Source of the DNA: Firm-04 sp045591925
GTDB lineage: Bacteria > Bacillota > Clostridia > Oscillospirales > Ruminococcaceae
Assembly (NCBI GenBank): GCA_045591925.1
Contig: JAZNTW010000013.1
Location: 1 to 64,000, forward strand
Direction of reading: 5' to 3'
DNA: 64,000 nucleotides
Positions 49,778-58,613 of this stretch are shown one piece after another. The position numbers and the translations under genes are program-made. Position 1 is the first letter of the stretch; every line of letters starts with the position of its first letter. The notes under the pieces were generated by a model. It was given only the letters and a program-made list of their open reading frames with translations, did no database searches and had not been told where the DNA came from.

Positions 49778-50827
49778 ATGAAACAGGGACGAGCATTACC
49801 GGAGGTGCTGACAGAGCTTCAGCGTCAGAATGCTGCAAAGCAGGACTATATCAGTGCGGAGGAGGCATTCAGTCTGGACGAGGACGGCAGCACCTTCCGC
49901 ATCGGAGACGATCACAGCTTCGGCACTACACAGCTTTTCCATCGTCAGGTGGCATCGGCACTCGGCATTCCGGCGAAATACTACGATATGATGCAGAAGC
50001 AGAAACCCGATCTTCTGGCAGACAATGTGAATGCATGGTTCAGCGATAAGGGCAGCAGCTACATGGTGCGTACCCTCGATTACGGCAGCGGACAGGTTGC
50101 GAGAGCCTTGCTGTCTGACCGCTACCGCCGTATTGATAACCTTGAAATTGCTTCGGCTGTCCTCCCGATCTTCGCCGGACAGGAAGGCATGGAGGTCATG
50201 AGCTGCGAGGTCACGGAGAATAAACTGTATCTGAAAATTGTCAATCATCGTCTGGAAATGGCTTGTGTCGGTGACCGTGTGCAGGCAGGCGTCATCATCT
50301 CCAATTCGGAGGTTGGACTCGGTGCTGTGTCTGTTCAGCCGCTTGTCTATACACTTGCCTGCACCAACGGCATGGTGGTCAACAGTATGGGCGAACGCCG
50401 TACCCATGTGGGCAGGGCGGCGAAAGCACTGGAAGACAGTTTCAATATCTACACCGATGAAACACTCGAAGCCGAAGATAAGGCATTCATGCTGAAACTC
50501 CGTGATACCACAATGGCAGCGATTGAAGAGGCTCGTTTCGCTCAGATCGTCGGTGTATTGGAGCAGAGCCACGGTGCAAAGATCACGGGACGTGTTCAGG
50601 ATGTCATCGAGCTGACTGGCAAGGCATATGACCTCAATCAGCCGGAACAGGACAGCATTCTGAACTATCTCATCAAGGGCGGAGACCTCTCCCTCTACGG
50701 CTTGAGCAATGCCATCACACGCGCTTCGCAGGATGTAGACTCCTACGACAGAGCCACTGCGCTGGAAGGCATCGGCTGGCAGGTGGCGACCATGCCGAAA
50801 ACACAGTGGAAGGAGATCAACGCATGA
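49778..50827 (+). CDS. DUF932 domain protein, 349 aa
   Basis: The DUF932 family of phages and plasmids. Typical blocks are SFGTTQLFHRQVASALGIPA, then KYYDMM; YMVRTLDYGSGQVARALLSD, then RYRRIDN; and GVIISNSEVGLGAVSVQPLV, then YTLACTNGMVV. The biochemical role is unknown. The family is widespread beside replication genes and some members are anti-defence-like. Strong AGGAGG site. It overlaps the next gene's start (ATGA), so it is translationally coupled. Confidence 0.88.
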   Translation: MKQGRALPEVLTELQRQNAAKQDYISAEEAFSLDEDGSTFRIGDDHSFGTTQLFHRQVASALGIPAKYYDMMQKQKPDLLADNVNAWFSDKGSSYMVRTLDYGSGQVARALLSDRYRRIDNLEIASAVLPIFAGQEGMEVMSCEVTENKLYLKIVNHRLEMACVGDRVQAGVIISNSEVGLGAVSVQPLVYTLACTNGMVVNSMGERRTHVGRAAKALEDSFNIYTDETLEAEDKAFMLKLRDTTMAAIEEARFAQIVGVLEQSHGAKITGRVQDVIELTGKAYDLNQPEQDSILNYLIKGGDLSLYGLSNAITRASQDVDSYDRATALEGIGWQVATMPKTQWKEINA

Positions 50828-51057
50828 GCAGAACCTGGAAAGACAGAAAAGGATATAAGACACGCAGGAAACGCCGCGGGTATCCTGTGCCGGAAATTTG
50901 CAATTACACCCGCGGCGGTTATGAAGACTATGACCACAGCGACGAGGAACTGTATGTAGACGACCAGTGCTGTGAGAATTGCCGTTTCTATGGAAACTGC
51001 TGTCATACGCTGTTCCCGTCCGGCTGGTGCGAATACTGGAAGGACGGCAGACATTGA
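50824..51057 (+). CDS. Small Cys-rich phage protein, 77 aa
   Basis: A basic N-terminus (MSRTWKDRKGYKTRRKRRGY) followed by a Cys-rich part, CCENCRFYGNCCHTLFPSGW then CEYW, which probably binds zinc. The start ATG overlaps the DUF932 stop (ATGA). It is followed by a TTG start overlapping its stop (TTGA). Small proteins of this layout are frequent in this position. Role unknown. Confidence 0.7.
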   Translation: MSRTWKDRKGYKTRRKRRGYPVPEICNYTRGGYEDYDHSDEELYVDDQCCENCRFYGNCCHTLFPSGWCEYWKDGRH

Positions 51058-51494
51058 GAGAATATGTTGTCGAAAACGAGTTTGTCAAGGCGGTAAAAGC
51101 GGCAGGCGGTGTGGCATACAAGCTGACATCGCAGACCGCAAACGGACTGCCGGACAGACTCGTTCTGTTCCCGGCGGCAAAGACGATTTTCGTGGAGCTG
51201 AAAGCACCGGGGAAAATGATGCGACCGCTTCAGCGGAAACGCAGATACCAGCTCATGAAGCTGGGCTTTCCGGTGCTGTGCATCGACAGGATGCTGCAGA
51301 TCAAGCCGTTTATCACGGCAGCATTATCATGGACTCCCGGTGAGCAGTTTCCGGAAGGCATCGGTGCGAAGATACCCGATCTGGAAATGTCAACGCTGCC
51401 GTCTGAGATAGACGATTTCGGCGAAACACTGGAACCGATAGACCCCGATGATCTGGCAGGATTCTATGAATTGGAGGAAGATGATACCGGATGA
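51054..51494 (+). CDS. VRR-NUC nuclease, 146 aa
   Basis: A Holliday-junction-resolvase-like nuclease of the VRR-NUC family: ENEFVKAVKAAGGVAYKLTS, then NGLPDRLVLFPAAKTIFVEL, then KAPGKMMRPLQRKRRYQL. The D (PDR) and E-x-K (ELK) of the PD-(D/E)xK centre are present. Start TTG at 51054 overlaps the previous stop by 2 nt and there is no other upstream start. The C-terminal 50 residues are acidic and extra to the family. Overlaps the helicase gene by 4 nt, which suggests a shared complex. Confidence 0.85.
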   Translation: MREYVVENEFVKAVKAAGGVAYKLTSQTANGLPDRLVLFPAAKTIFVELKAPGKMMRPLQRKRRYQLMKLGFPVLCIDRMLQIKPFITAALSWTPGEQFPEGIGAKIPDLEMSTLPSEIDDFGETLEPIDPDDLAGFYELEEDDTG

Positions 51495-52861
51495 AATACA
51501 CACCGCACGATTACCAGAAATACTGTATCGAATATATCCGGGAGCATCCTGTTTCAGCATTATTCCTGGACATGGGACTTGGCAAGACGATCATCACGCT
51601 GACAGCCCTCAACGCCCTGATGTTTGACGAGCTAAAAGTAAACAAGGTGCTGGTGATCGCGCCTCTCAGAGTCGCGCGTGACACCTGGCCTGCCGAGGTA
51701 AAGAAGTGGGATCATTTGCAGAATCTTGAAATATCTGTCATTGTCGGCAGCGTTAAGGAGCGCACCGCAGCGGTCAATCATAATGCGTTTATATACATCG
51801 TGAATCGTGAGAACGTCAAATGGCTTGTAGAGTATTATGAGAAAAACGGTCTCCGCTGGGATTTTGATATGATCGTCATTGATGAGCTGAGTTCCTTCAA
51901 GAACTATCAGTCGCAGCGGTTCAAATGGCTGCGGAAGGTGCGTCCTTTCGTGAAACGCTGGGTCGGGCTGACAGGTACACCGACTTCAAACGGTCTTATG
52001 GATCTGTGGGCGGAGATCGGCATCCTTGACGGCGGCGAACGGCTCGGGCGATTTATCGGCAGATTCCGTGAAAGCTATTTTAAACCCGGCAGCATGAATC
52101 CGAGCACTGGTGTGGTGTTCTCGTATACACCCCGCCCCGGTGCGGAGGAACAGATATACCAGAAGATCTCCGACATCACCATTTCTATGAAAGCACTGGA
52201 CTATCTGGATATGCCGGAGTGCGTGTATGTCAATCATGAGGTCGAGATGAATGCAGCGGAGCGAAGGCTCTACGATCAGTTGAAGCATGACCTTATCATT
52301 CCGCTTGAGGACGGTGACATTGACGCCGCCAATGCTGCGAGTCTCAGCAACAAACTGCTCCAAATGGCAAACGGCGCAGTCTATGACGAAAACAAGGAAG
52401 CCCGTGTCATTCATCAGCGAAAACTGGAAATGCTCGAAGATCTGATCGAAGCCGCCAACGGACAGCCTGTGTTGATTGGATACTGGTTCAAGCATGACCG
52501 CAGCCGTATTGTGGAGTATCTGAATGCCTGTGGCTACAATCCCCGCGACATCAAGGACAGCGCCGACATCACAGACTGGAATGACGGAAATATCCCTGTC
52601 GCCCTGATACATCCTGCATCGGCAGGACATGGACTAAATATCCAGTCCGGCGGTCATATCATGATCTGGTTCGGACTCACATGGAGTCTGGAACTGTATC
52701 AGCAGACCAATGCAAGACTGTGGAGACAGGGACAGAAAAACACTGTCACCATTCATCACATTGTGACGAAAGGCACTGTCGATGAGGATGTGCTGGACGC
52801 CCTGGCTCACAAGGATGTGACGCAGGAGAAATTGATTGCCGCGGTCAAGGCAAGGTTGTGA
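51491..52861 (+). CDS. SNF2-type DEAD/DEAH helicase, 456 aa
   Basis: A superfamily 2 helicase-like ATPase of SNF2 type: motif I LDMGLGKTIITLTAL, motif II VIDELSSFK, motif III LTGTPTSNGLMDLW, motif V HPASAGHGLNIQSGGHIM and motif VI QTNARLWRQGQ. The length is short, so only the two RecA-like domains are present. Overlaps the VRR-NUC gene by 4 nt. It works in phage replication or recombination together with the VRR nuclease. A 21-nt hairpin follows it (52860-52880). Confidence 0.92.
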   Translation: MKYTPHDYQKYCIEYIREHPVSALFLDMGLGKTIITLTALNALMFDELKVNKVLVIAPLRVARDTWPAEVKKWDHLQNLEISVIVGSVKERTAAVNHNAFIYIVNRENVKWLVEYYEKNGLRWDFDMIVIDELSSFKNYQSQRFKWLRKVRPFVKRWVGLTGTPTSNGLMDLWAEIGILDGGERLGRFIGRFRESYFKPGSMNPSTGVVFSYTPRPGAEEQIYQKISDITISMKALDYLDMPECVYVNHEVEMNAAERRLYDQLKHDLIIPLEDGDIDAANAASLSNKLLQMANGAVYDENKEARVIHQRKLEMLEDLIEAANGQPVLIGYWFKHDRSRIVEYLNACGYNPRDIKDSADITDWNDGNIPVALIHPASAGHGLNIQSGGHIMIWFGLTWSLELYQQTNARLWRQGQKNTVTIHHIVTKGTVDEDVLDALAHKDVTQEKLIAAVKARL

Positions 52862-52880
52862 TCATACTCTCTGTATGATC
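52860..52880 (+). other. Hairpin after the helicase gene
   Basis: GATCATAC-TCTCT-GTATGATC, a perfect 8-bp stem with no U-tract. It starts at the last base of the helicase gene, possibly an RNA processing site or operator. Confidence 0.5.
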
Positions 52881-52957
52881 CGCCCTGATTTGACGACAGA
52901 AAGACGGCAAAGTGGCGACAATTCGGTAACGCCGCATTATTTCGGAGGTGAAATCTT

Positions 52958-53452
52958 ATGGCTCGTAAAAACAACCGCATGAAAACAGAATACCATAGAG
53001 GCCTCGGCTTTGATCCGAGAAAATATATCACTGCGCCAGTGCATCACACGGCATATGTTCTTCCCGACCGCATACCGCAGCGCGGCGATATCTGGTTTGC
53101 GAACCTCGGCACACACCCTAATTCCAGTGTGCAGTCCGGCACTCGTCCTGTTATCATCATTTCCAATGACATCGGTAACAGCCATGCTGACACTGTCAAT
53201 GTGATCCCGATGACCAAACACTTGAAAAAGCCGGAACTGCCCTGTCATACACAGCTTGATCCGCACAGTGTCATCGGCGGCAGTCAGCTTCTCGCACCGT
53301 CAATGGTGCTGGCGGAGCAGCTCACTACCATCAGCAAGTATGCACTTCGCACCTTCGCAGGGCATATTTCCGATGATGAGGCAATGAACCGCATCGAGAC
53401 TGCGGTGCTGTCACAGTTCGCTTTGGAAAGGAGCGTGTCCGAATGCCTGTAA
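52958..53452 (+). CDS. PemK/MazF-like protein with N-terminal extension, 164 aa
   Basis: Residues about 48-160 form a PemK/MazF fold: PQRGDIWFANLG, GTRPVIIISNDIGNSHADTV, then NVIPMTKHLKKPELPCHTQL and SMVLAEQLTTISKYAL. MazF-type proteins are sequence-specific RNA endonucleases, but phage copies like this often lack a visible antitoxin, as here, and may have other roles. The first 45 residues (basic, MARKNNRMKTEYHRGLGFDP) are extra. Site CGGAGGTGAAATC. Overlaps the primase gene by 10 nt. Whether it is toxic is open. Confidence 0.82.
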   Translation: MARKNNRMKTEYHRGLGFDPRKYITAPVHHTAYVLPDRIPQRGDIWFANLGTHPNSSVQSGTRPVIIISNDIGNSHADTVNVIPMTKHLKKPELPCHTQLDPHSVIGGSQLLAPSMVLAEQLTTISKYALRTFAGHISDDEAMNRIETAVLSQFALERSVSECL

Positions 53453-55875
53453 ATTTTGTAAATATCCCGGATGCACTGAAGCAGTCGGCATCCTTCTGCG
53501 TCTGGAAGCTGGAAAAGAGATCCGGACGCCCCACAAAAGTGCCGTACAATCCGAGAACCGGCAACATGGCAAAAACAAACGATCCGTCTACCTTCACAGA
53601 CTTCAATACGGCAATGAAGTCCTACGCCATCGGCGGTTGGGACGGCATCGGCTACAGAGTTTCCGAGGGCATTGGTGCAATCGACATCGACCACTGTATC
53701 CGGGAGGATGGCAGTCTCAATGATGTCGCTGCATCAATCCTTGGCATCTTCCCTGATGCGTATTTTGAGAAATCTCCCTCTGGAACCGGACTGCGCGGAT
53801 TCTTCCGACTCTCACCGGATTTTGCTTACGATAAGACCGTGTATTACATCAACAACCGCAGACACGGTCTGGAGGTCTATCTTTCCGGCGTGACGAACCG
53901 CTTTGTGACCGTCACAGGCGATATGTTTCGTAACGGTGCAGTCACACGAAATGATGATGCCCTGCGCACGCTGCTTGACACCTTCATGAAACGCAGCACC
54001 CGTGTATCCAATAAGACGATCGAGCCAGCATCCTATCTCGATGATGACGGTGTTATCGCTCATGCATCTGCATCGGAATCCGGCGACAAGTTCAAAGCTC
54101 TGTACGAAGGTCGCTGGGAAGAAGGTTACGACTCGCAGTCTGATGCAGATATGGCGTTAGTCTCCATCCTTGCTTTCTGGTGCGGCAATGTGGAGGAACA
54201 GATTGACCGTATCTTTCGCACATCCGGTTTGATGCGCGATAAGTGGGATCGTATGACCGGTGACAGCACCTATGGGCAGATCACGATTCGCAATGCTGTG
54301 TCCACCAACGGCGAGATCTACACGCCCATCATGAACGGTTCCGCAGAGGACGATTTTGAAACTCTGGATGACGACGAGGAAGAAGCAGAGGTGTTGACCT
54401 TTGAGCCTGACCTTTCCCACATCACACTCACCATCGAGGAAATGCGGCCGCACACAAAGCCCCGCTATCAGCGTGACGAGATCGGCATCGGCTATGCTTT
54501 TGCCGATTACTTCAAGCCTATTGCTCGTTTTGACCGGGAGCGCGGCATCTGGTATGTCTATGACGGGAAGGTCTGGCAGCCGGATGAGAATGCTCTCGCC
54601 GTGGCGGAACTTGCGAAGATTCTCGCTGACCGTCTGTACACATTTGCACTTCAGATCACCGATGAGGATACCCGAAATAGATATATCAAGCGCGTGCAGA
54701 AACTCCAGATGCGCAAGAATCGCCGCACGATGATCGAGGATGCAAAGTCGGTCTATCCGGTATCCCACACTGTTTTTGACCGCAATACCGATCTGTTTAA
54801 CTGTCAGAACGGCACGCTGAATCTTACCACAGGTGAATTCCGTCCGCATGATCCGGCGGACTTTCTCACCATGATGTCCGGCATCACCTATGATCCGGAT
54901 GCAGCCTGTCCGAGATGGGAGCAGTTTATCTCTGAGGTCATGTGCAACGATGCTGCCCTCGCTCTTTACCTTCAGAAAGCACTCGGTTATGCTCTGACCG
55001 GAGATACCTCTCTCGAATGCCTGTTCATCCTCTACGGTGCAACATCCCGAAACGGTAAAGGCACCACGATGGAAACATTTCTGAAGATCATGGGCGACTA
55101 CGGCAAGACCTCCAACCCTGAGATGCTGTCTACGAAATTCGGCAATACCAATGCATCCGGACCGTCCGAGGAGATTGCCCGCCTTGCAGGTGTGCGTTTC
55201 GTCAATATCTCCGAGCCGGAGAAGAAGATCACATTCAATGCAGCACTGGTAAAGAGAATGACAGGTAATGATACGCTGAATGCGCGTTTCCTGCATGAGA
55301 ATTCTTTTGATTTCCGCCCGAACTTCAAGATTTTCATCAATACCAACTACAAGCCGTCTGTATCGGATATGACGCTTTTCTACTCCTGCCGTTTGAAGCT
55401 CATCCCGTTCAAGCGGCATTTTGAGGAACATGAGCAGGATAAAGGTCTCAAGGGATTCTTCAGTCTCCCTGAGTCACAGTCTGCCATCTTCAACTGGTGC
55501 TATGCAGGGTACAAGCTGTTCAAGAAAGAAGGCTTAGATGATCCGAATGCTGTAACCGAGGCAACTAAGGAGTATCAGGAGGAGTCTGATCGCATCGGTC
55601 AGTTTGTCGCGGCATGGCTCGAAGAAGGCGAAGCCTTCGAGGTGCGTACTTCCGCAGTGTACAAGCTGTACGGAGAGTGGTGCGATAAGTACGGGTACCG
55701 CAAGGAGAACAGCACCAACTTCAATAACGCCATCCAGCGATTCTTCCCTATTGTGCGAAAACGTCCGAGCGATGGAAGTGGTGCGCAGAAAACGACTATG
55801 CTTGTTGGGTGCCGATTCTTGGAGCATGAGAACGGTGAAACAGACGAGCCGAAGGAGTTTGCCGCTTTGGAGTGA
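53443..55875 (+). CDS. Phage primase-helicase (prim-pol plus D5-like), 810 aa
   Basis: The N-terminal primase-like domain (about 1-170) has RPTKVPYNPRTGNMAKTNDP, then GAIDIDHCIREDGSLNDV and SGTGLRGFFRL, matching the prim-pol of phage primases. Next come D5_N, with FDRERGIWYVYDGKVWQPDE, and a helicase with Walker A GATSRNGKGTTMETF and NISEPEKKITFNAALVKRMT, then NDTLNARF and FIFINTNYKPSV. The length (810 aa) fits the D5/VapE-type primase-helicases. Overlap with the PemK-like gene points to coupled expression. It should start and unwind the phage replication origin, possibly the AT-rich stretch just downstream. Confidence 0.9.
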   Translation: MPVNFVNIPDALKQSASFCVWKLEKRSGRPTKVPYNPRTGNMAKTNDPSTFTDFNTAMKSYAIGGWDGIGYRVSEGIGAIDIDHCIREDGSLNDVAASILGIFPDAYFEKSPSGTGLRGFFRLSPDFAYDKTVYYINNRRHGLEVYLSGVTNRFVTVTGDMFRNGAVTRNDDALRTLLDTFMKRSTRVSNKTIEPASYLDDDGVIAHASASESGDKFKALYEGRWEEGYDSQSDADMALVSILAFWCGNVEEQIDRIFRTSGLMRDKWDRMTGDSTYGQITIRNAVSTNGEIYTPIMNGSAEDDFETLDDDEEEAEVLTFEPDLSHITLTIEEMRPHTKPRYQRDEIGIGYAFADYFKPIARFDRERGIWYVYDGKVWQPDENALAVAELAKILADRLYTFALQITDEDTRNRYIKRVQKLQMRKNRRTMIEDAKSVYPVSHTVFDRNTDLFNCQNGTLNLTTGEFRPHDPADFLTMMSGITYDPDAACPRWEQFISEVMCNDAALALYLQKALGYALTGDTSLECLFILYGATSRNGKGTTMETFLKIMGDYGKTSNPEMLSTKFGNTNASGPSEEIARLAGVRFVNISEPEKKITFNAALVKRMTGNDTLNARFLHENSFDFRPNFKIFINTNYKPSVSDMTLFYSCRLKLIPFKRHFEEHEQDKGLKGFFSLPESQSAIFNWCYAGYKLFKKEGLDDPNAVTEATKEYQEESDRIGQFVAAWLEEGEAFEVRTSAVYKLYGEWCDKYGYRKENSTNFNNAIQRFFPIVRKRPSDGSGAQKTTMLVGCRFLEHENGETDEPKEFAALE

Positions 55876-55964
55876 TCCCATCAGCGGCACTTGTAAAGCG
55901 TGAACGAGCCGAAGCCTCTCGTTTTTATCGATTCTACGCTGTTTTTCGCAACTGGGGGCAGCGA

Positions 55965-56042
55965 GGGGCAAGTTTTTTTGGTGGTTATTATATATACATC
56001 TCTTTATATATATTACTATTTTTACTTGCCCCTATTTGCCCC
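55965..56042. other. AT-rich region with GGGGCAAGT inverted repeat, possible replication origin
   Basis: GGGGCAAGT (55965-55973) is followed by an AT-rich stretch rich in TATATA, then ACTTGCCCC (56024-56032), the inverse, and a further TTTGCCCC to 56042. The gap 55876-56233 has no gene. This AT-rich island lies in a GC-rich module directly behind the primase-helicase gene, where many phages have their origin. Short binding repeats flanking an AT-rich DNA-unwinding element would fit. The downstream remainder to 56233 only holds metK's leader. Confidence 0.4.
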
Positions 56043-56233
56043 AAATATAAATAAATAATAGAAAAGATAAGAAGAATAGGGATTTTTCAAGTTTTTATAA
56101 GTCATTGCCTACTAACTAGCCAGGGATTGTAAGATACAAACTGTGGACGGGAACAGCCACGGTGTGTATCGGACAGGCTTGGCAGGGTGTGAGGCATGAA
56201 ACAAAAATAATCATTATCAGGAGGACTAAGACT

Positions 56234-57328
56234 ATGAGAATCATTTCTTCCGAACAGGTATCCGCAGGACACCCCGACAAGATCTGTGACCAGATCGCAG
56301 ATGCAATCGTGACCGACTGCTTACAGCACGACAAAGACAGCCGTGTCGCCATCGAGTGCCTTTTCAAGAACCGCTGCCTTGTGATCGCCGGTGAGCTGAC
56401 AAGCACGCATGAGCCGGATTATGAGAAGCTCGTGCAGAATGTGTTCGACCGAATCAACAACGGCGGTGCGGAGAATGCCGATGCAGGGCTTGACTACAAG
56501 CTCGATTTCACAGCCGATGATCTGGACATTGCGATTTTAGTCGATCACCAGAGCGGCGACATTGCGCTCGGTGTGAATACCGGTGGTGCAGGAGATCAGG
56601 GCATGATGTACGGTTATGCGACCAACGAAACGCCGGAACTGCTCCCGATTCCCTTCGTGCTGGCTACCAGATTTCTGGCACTGCTGAAAGCCTATCCCTG
56701 CCGTATGTTGAAAGCCGACGCAAAGGCACAGGTCAGCTTTGACTACGACAGCGGCAGGATCACGACCTTCCTCTGCTCGGTTCAGCATACACACGATGTG
56801 AAAGTGAAAGATTTCAAGCCCATCATTGAAAAGCTGATGGTGAGAACAGCAACCGAATACGGACTGAACACTGACTTTGAAAAGCTGGTCAATCCGACCG
56901 GCAGATTTGTCCTCGGCAGTTCTTTCGCAGACTGCGGCGTTACCGGACGCAAGCTCGCCTGTGACACCTATGGCGGTATCGGGCATATCGGCGGCGGTGC
57001 GATGTCCGGCAAAGATCCGTCAAAGGTTGACCGCAGCGGCGCATATGCAGCCCGCAAAATTGCAAGGGATATTGTCAGTGCCGGATATGCGGACAAGGCA
57101 GAGGTGCAGATCGCATACGCAATCGGTGTCGCGGAGCCTGTGTCGGTCTATGTGGAAACCTTCGGCACGGAGCATCAGGACAAGGAATTCATCAGCCAGT
57201 ATGTCCGTGAGAATTACGACCTTACGCCGAGAGGTATTATTGACGGTCTGGGACTTCTCGATGTGGACTATAACGCCGTTTCCGCATATGGACACTTCGG
57301 AAAATCGTGGCTTCCGTGGGAGCAGTAA
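56234..57328 (+). CDS. metK: Phage S-adenosylmethionine synthetase, 364 aa
   Basis: Makes SAM from methionine and ATP. Family blocks are SEQVSAGHPDKICDQIADAI (ATP and Mg), LVDHQSGDIALGV, GGAGDQGMMYGYATNE and CDTYGGIGHIGGGAMSGKDP, then SKVDRSGAYAAR. It is about 20-30 residues shorter than cellular MetK but complete in its motifs. Start at 56234 with AGGAGGACTAAGACT. A phage gene, GC-rich like its neighbours. SAM is used by the methylase (62816) and by NrdG (61653) of the same module, so the phage secures its own supply. Confidence 0.92.
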   Translation: MRIISSEQVSAGHPDKICDQIADAIVTDCLQHDKDSRVAIECLFKNRCLVIAGELTSTHEPDYEKLVQNVFDRINNGGAENADAGLDYKLDFTADDLDIAILVDHQSGDIALGVNTGGAGDQGMMYGYATNETPELLPIPFVLATRFLALLKAYPCRMLKADAKAQVSFDYDSGRITTFLCSVQHTHDVKVKDFKPIIEKLMVRTATEYGLNTDFEKLVNPTGRFVLGSSFADCGVTGRKLACDTYGGIGHIGGGAMSGKDPSKVDRSGAYAARKIARDIVSAGYADKAEVQIAYAIGVAEPVSVYVETFGTEHQDKEFISQYVRENYDLTPRGIIDGLGLLDVDYNAVSAYGHFGKSWLPWEQ

Positions 57329-57364
57329 GAGCCTCTAAAAAATTTTTGAGATATTTTTGAAATC

Positions 57365-57406
57365 GACCCGCCATTTTGGCCTCTCCCACGACAATATATG
57401 AGGGGC
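57365..57406 (+). ncRNA. Conserved hairpin motif, copy 2
   Basis: GACCCGCCATTTTG (57365) then stem GCCTCTC/GAGGGGC (57379-57385 with 57400-57406) around the same CCACGACAATATAT loop as the copy at 44867. One stem pair differs between copies, but pairing is kept with a G-U. It precedes the HNH gene by 85 nt and is probably part of its leader. Both copies follow an A/T-run that ends the preceding gene. Confidence 0.6.
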
Positions 57407-57491
57407 GTTGTTCAACACCGATTGCAAACGCACTACGGAGCTGACCGCCCCTATCACTATGAAACACCACTGTGGAAAGGAGGCAGAGACA

Positions 57492-57851
57492 ATGCCAAGC
57501 AGACCAAAGACACCATGCCGACATCCCGGCTGTGCAGCGCTCGTTCCCTACGGTACCAAGTACTGTGACAAGCACCGTTCCCTCCACCCGGAGGACACTC
57601 GCTCCGCAGGCAGCCGAGGCTATGGTACAGCATGGAACAAAGCCCGCAAGCGTTACCTTGAGACGCATCCGCTGTGTGTGGAGTGCATGAAGCAAGGGCG
57701 TTATGTCAAGGCGACCGATGTCGATCACATCAAACCGCACCGAGGTGACAGCGTACTGTTCTGGGATCAGAGCAACTGGCAGAGCCTCTGTCACCGACAC
57801 CACAGTATCAAAACCCGAAACGAAGACCACACCCCTGAGTACAAGTACTGA
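57492..57851 (+). CDS. HNH endonuclease, 119 aa
   Basis: A phage HNH nuclease. The N-terminal zinc finger is CRHPGCAALVPYGTKYCDKH. The HNH core has CVECMKQGRYVKATDVDHIK, then PHRGD, NWQSLCHRHHSIKT, with the DH, N and HxxH metal residues. Start at 57492 behind GGAAAGGAGG; the open frame from 57408 covers the leader and is rejected. In many phages such a gene stands at the left of the terminase and aids DNA packaging. Here it is followed by 460 nt of non-coding GC-rich sequence. Confidence 0.88.
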   Translation: MPSRPKTPCRHPGCAALVPYGTKYCDKHRSLHPEDTRSAGSRGYGTAWNKARKRYLETHPLCVECMKQGRYVKATDVDHIKPHRGDSVLFWDQSNWQSLCHRHHSIKTRNEDHTPEYKY

Positions 57852-58313
57852 AAGCAAGCCACACTTACTAGCGTTGCAGTTCAGACAGGCTCAGGGGTGT
57901 ACCTATGGGGCGGGGCTGGGGCTGGGGCAGCCCGCCGGGGGCCGGTCGAAATCTCTAAAAACTGAGCAACACAAGACCGTCGGCCCCTCTCGTGTTAAAA
58001 AACGCGAAATTGAAGGCCCCCCGCCTGTCTGGGGCCCTGACAGTTGAAAAAAATAGAGCCGCCAACGGAAACGGCGGCAACGGAAAATCTTGATTCTATG
58101 CGATATTTCACACGGCTGACTACATCTTCTCCTTTCAAAGCGGCACTGCGCTATTTCGTTAATGAAAACAGTGGAAAACGGCGATTTTTCACGCAAAAAA
58201 CAAGCGAAAAACATCATTTTCAGTGTTTTTATGCTTCCGCCGTTTTTCACTGGGCGCAGCCCGTGTGGATACCGAGAAATTGCGTAGTTCTGCCATTTTG
58301 AGGATGTGAGGAT
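57852..58313 (+). other. GC-rich and structured non-coding stretch after the HNH gene
   Basis: A 462-nt gap. It holds a G-quadruplex-forming run (57907-57927), GGCCCC...GGGGCC at about 58015-58034 and GCCGCC/GGCGGC at 58058-58078. A weak open frame at 58044-58301 has no ribosome binding site or family and is not called. In related phages terminase-start sequences lie here, so the region may be a packaging or cos/pac site. Confidence 0.45.
57907..57927 (+). other. Predicted G-quadruplex, G4-C-G4-CT-G4-CT-G4
   Basis: Four runs of four G (57907-57910, 57912-57915, 57918-57921, 57924-57927) with loops of 1, 2 and 2 nt form a textbook intramolecular quadruplex motif on the plus strand, 56 nt after the HNH stop codon. 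Confidence 0.65.
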
Positions 58314-58613
58314 ATGACCGACACACAAAAGCAGCAGATCCTCAGTATGCGGATGCAGGGCATCGGATATCACGTTATCGGCAAAACGCTGAATCTGGAC
58401 GAGCATCTGGTACAGCTCTACTGCAAGTCGCATGGGCTTGCTGGGGATGCCGGACTTGTCAGGCTGAACCACGATATTTGGTGCCGTGAGAATAACCGCT
58501 GCGCTTTCTGCGGCATAAAGCTGAAACAGTCGCGGCGTGGCAGACGTAGACGTTTCTGTTCCGGTAGCTGCCGCACGAGATACTGCATCATGAGAAAAGA
58601 TACGGAGGTATGA
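58314..58613 (+). CDS. Helix-turn-helix and zinc-finger phage protein, 99 aa
   Basis: The N-terminal half has a helix-turn-helix-like part, QQILSMRMQGIGYHVIGKTL then NLDEHLVQLYCKSHGL. The C-terminal half has a zinc finger, CAFCGIKLKQSRRGRRRRFC then SGSC. Proteins of this layout are frequent in phage and conjugative element accessory regions and likely bind DNA. The start follows GAGGATGTGAGG. The ATGA overlap with the next gene couples translation. Confidence 0.75.
   Translation: MTDTQKQQILSMRMQGIGYHVIGKTLNLDEHLVQLYCKSHGLAGDAGLVRLNHDIWCRENNRCAFCGIKLKQSRRGRRRRFCSGSCRTRYCIMRKDTEV

Noticed and set aside
56100..56233. SAM riboswitch upstream of metK
   Set aside because: The leader is short, and I find none of the conserved SAM-riboswitch elements or a terminator; a phage gene would not be expected to carry one.
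58044..58301. 85-aa open frame after the HNH gene
   Set aside because: No ribosome binding site, no family, and its sequence covers hairpins; composition is unlike the neighbours.
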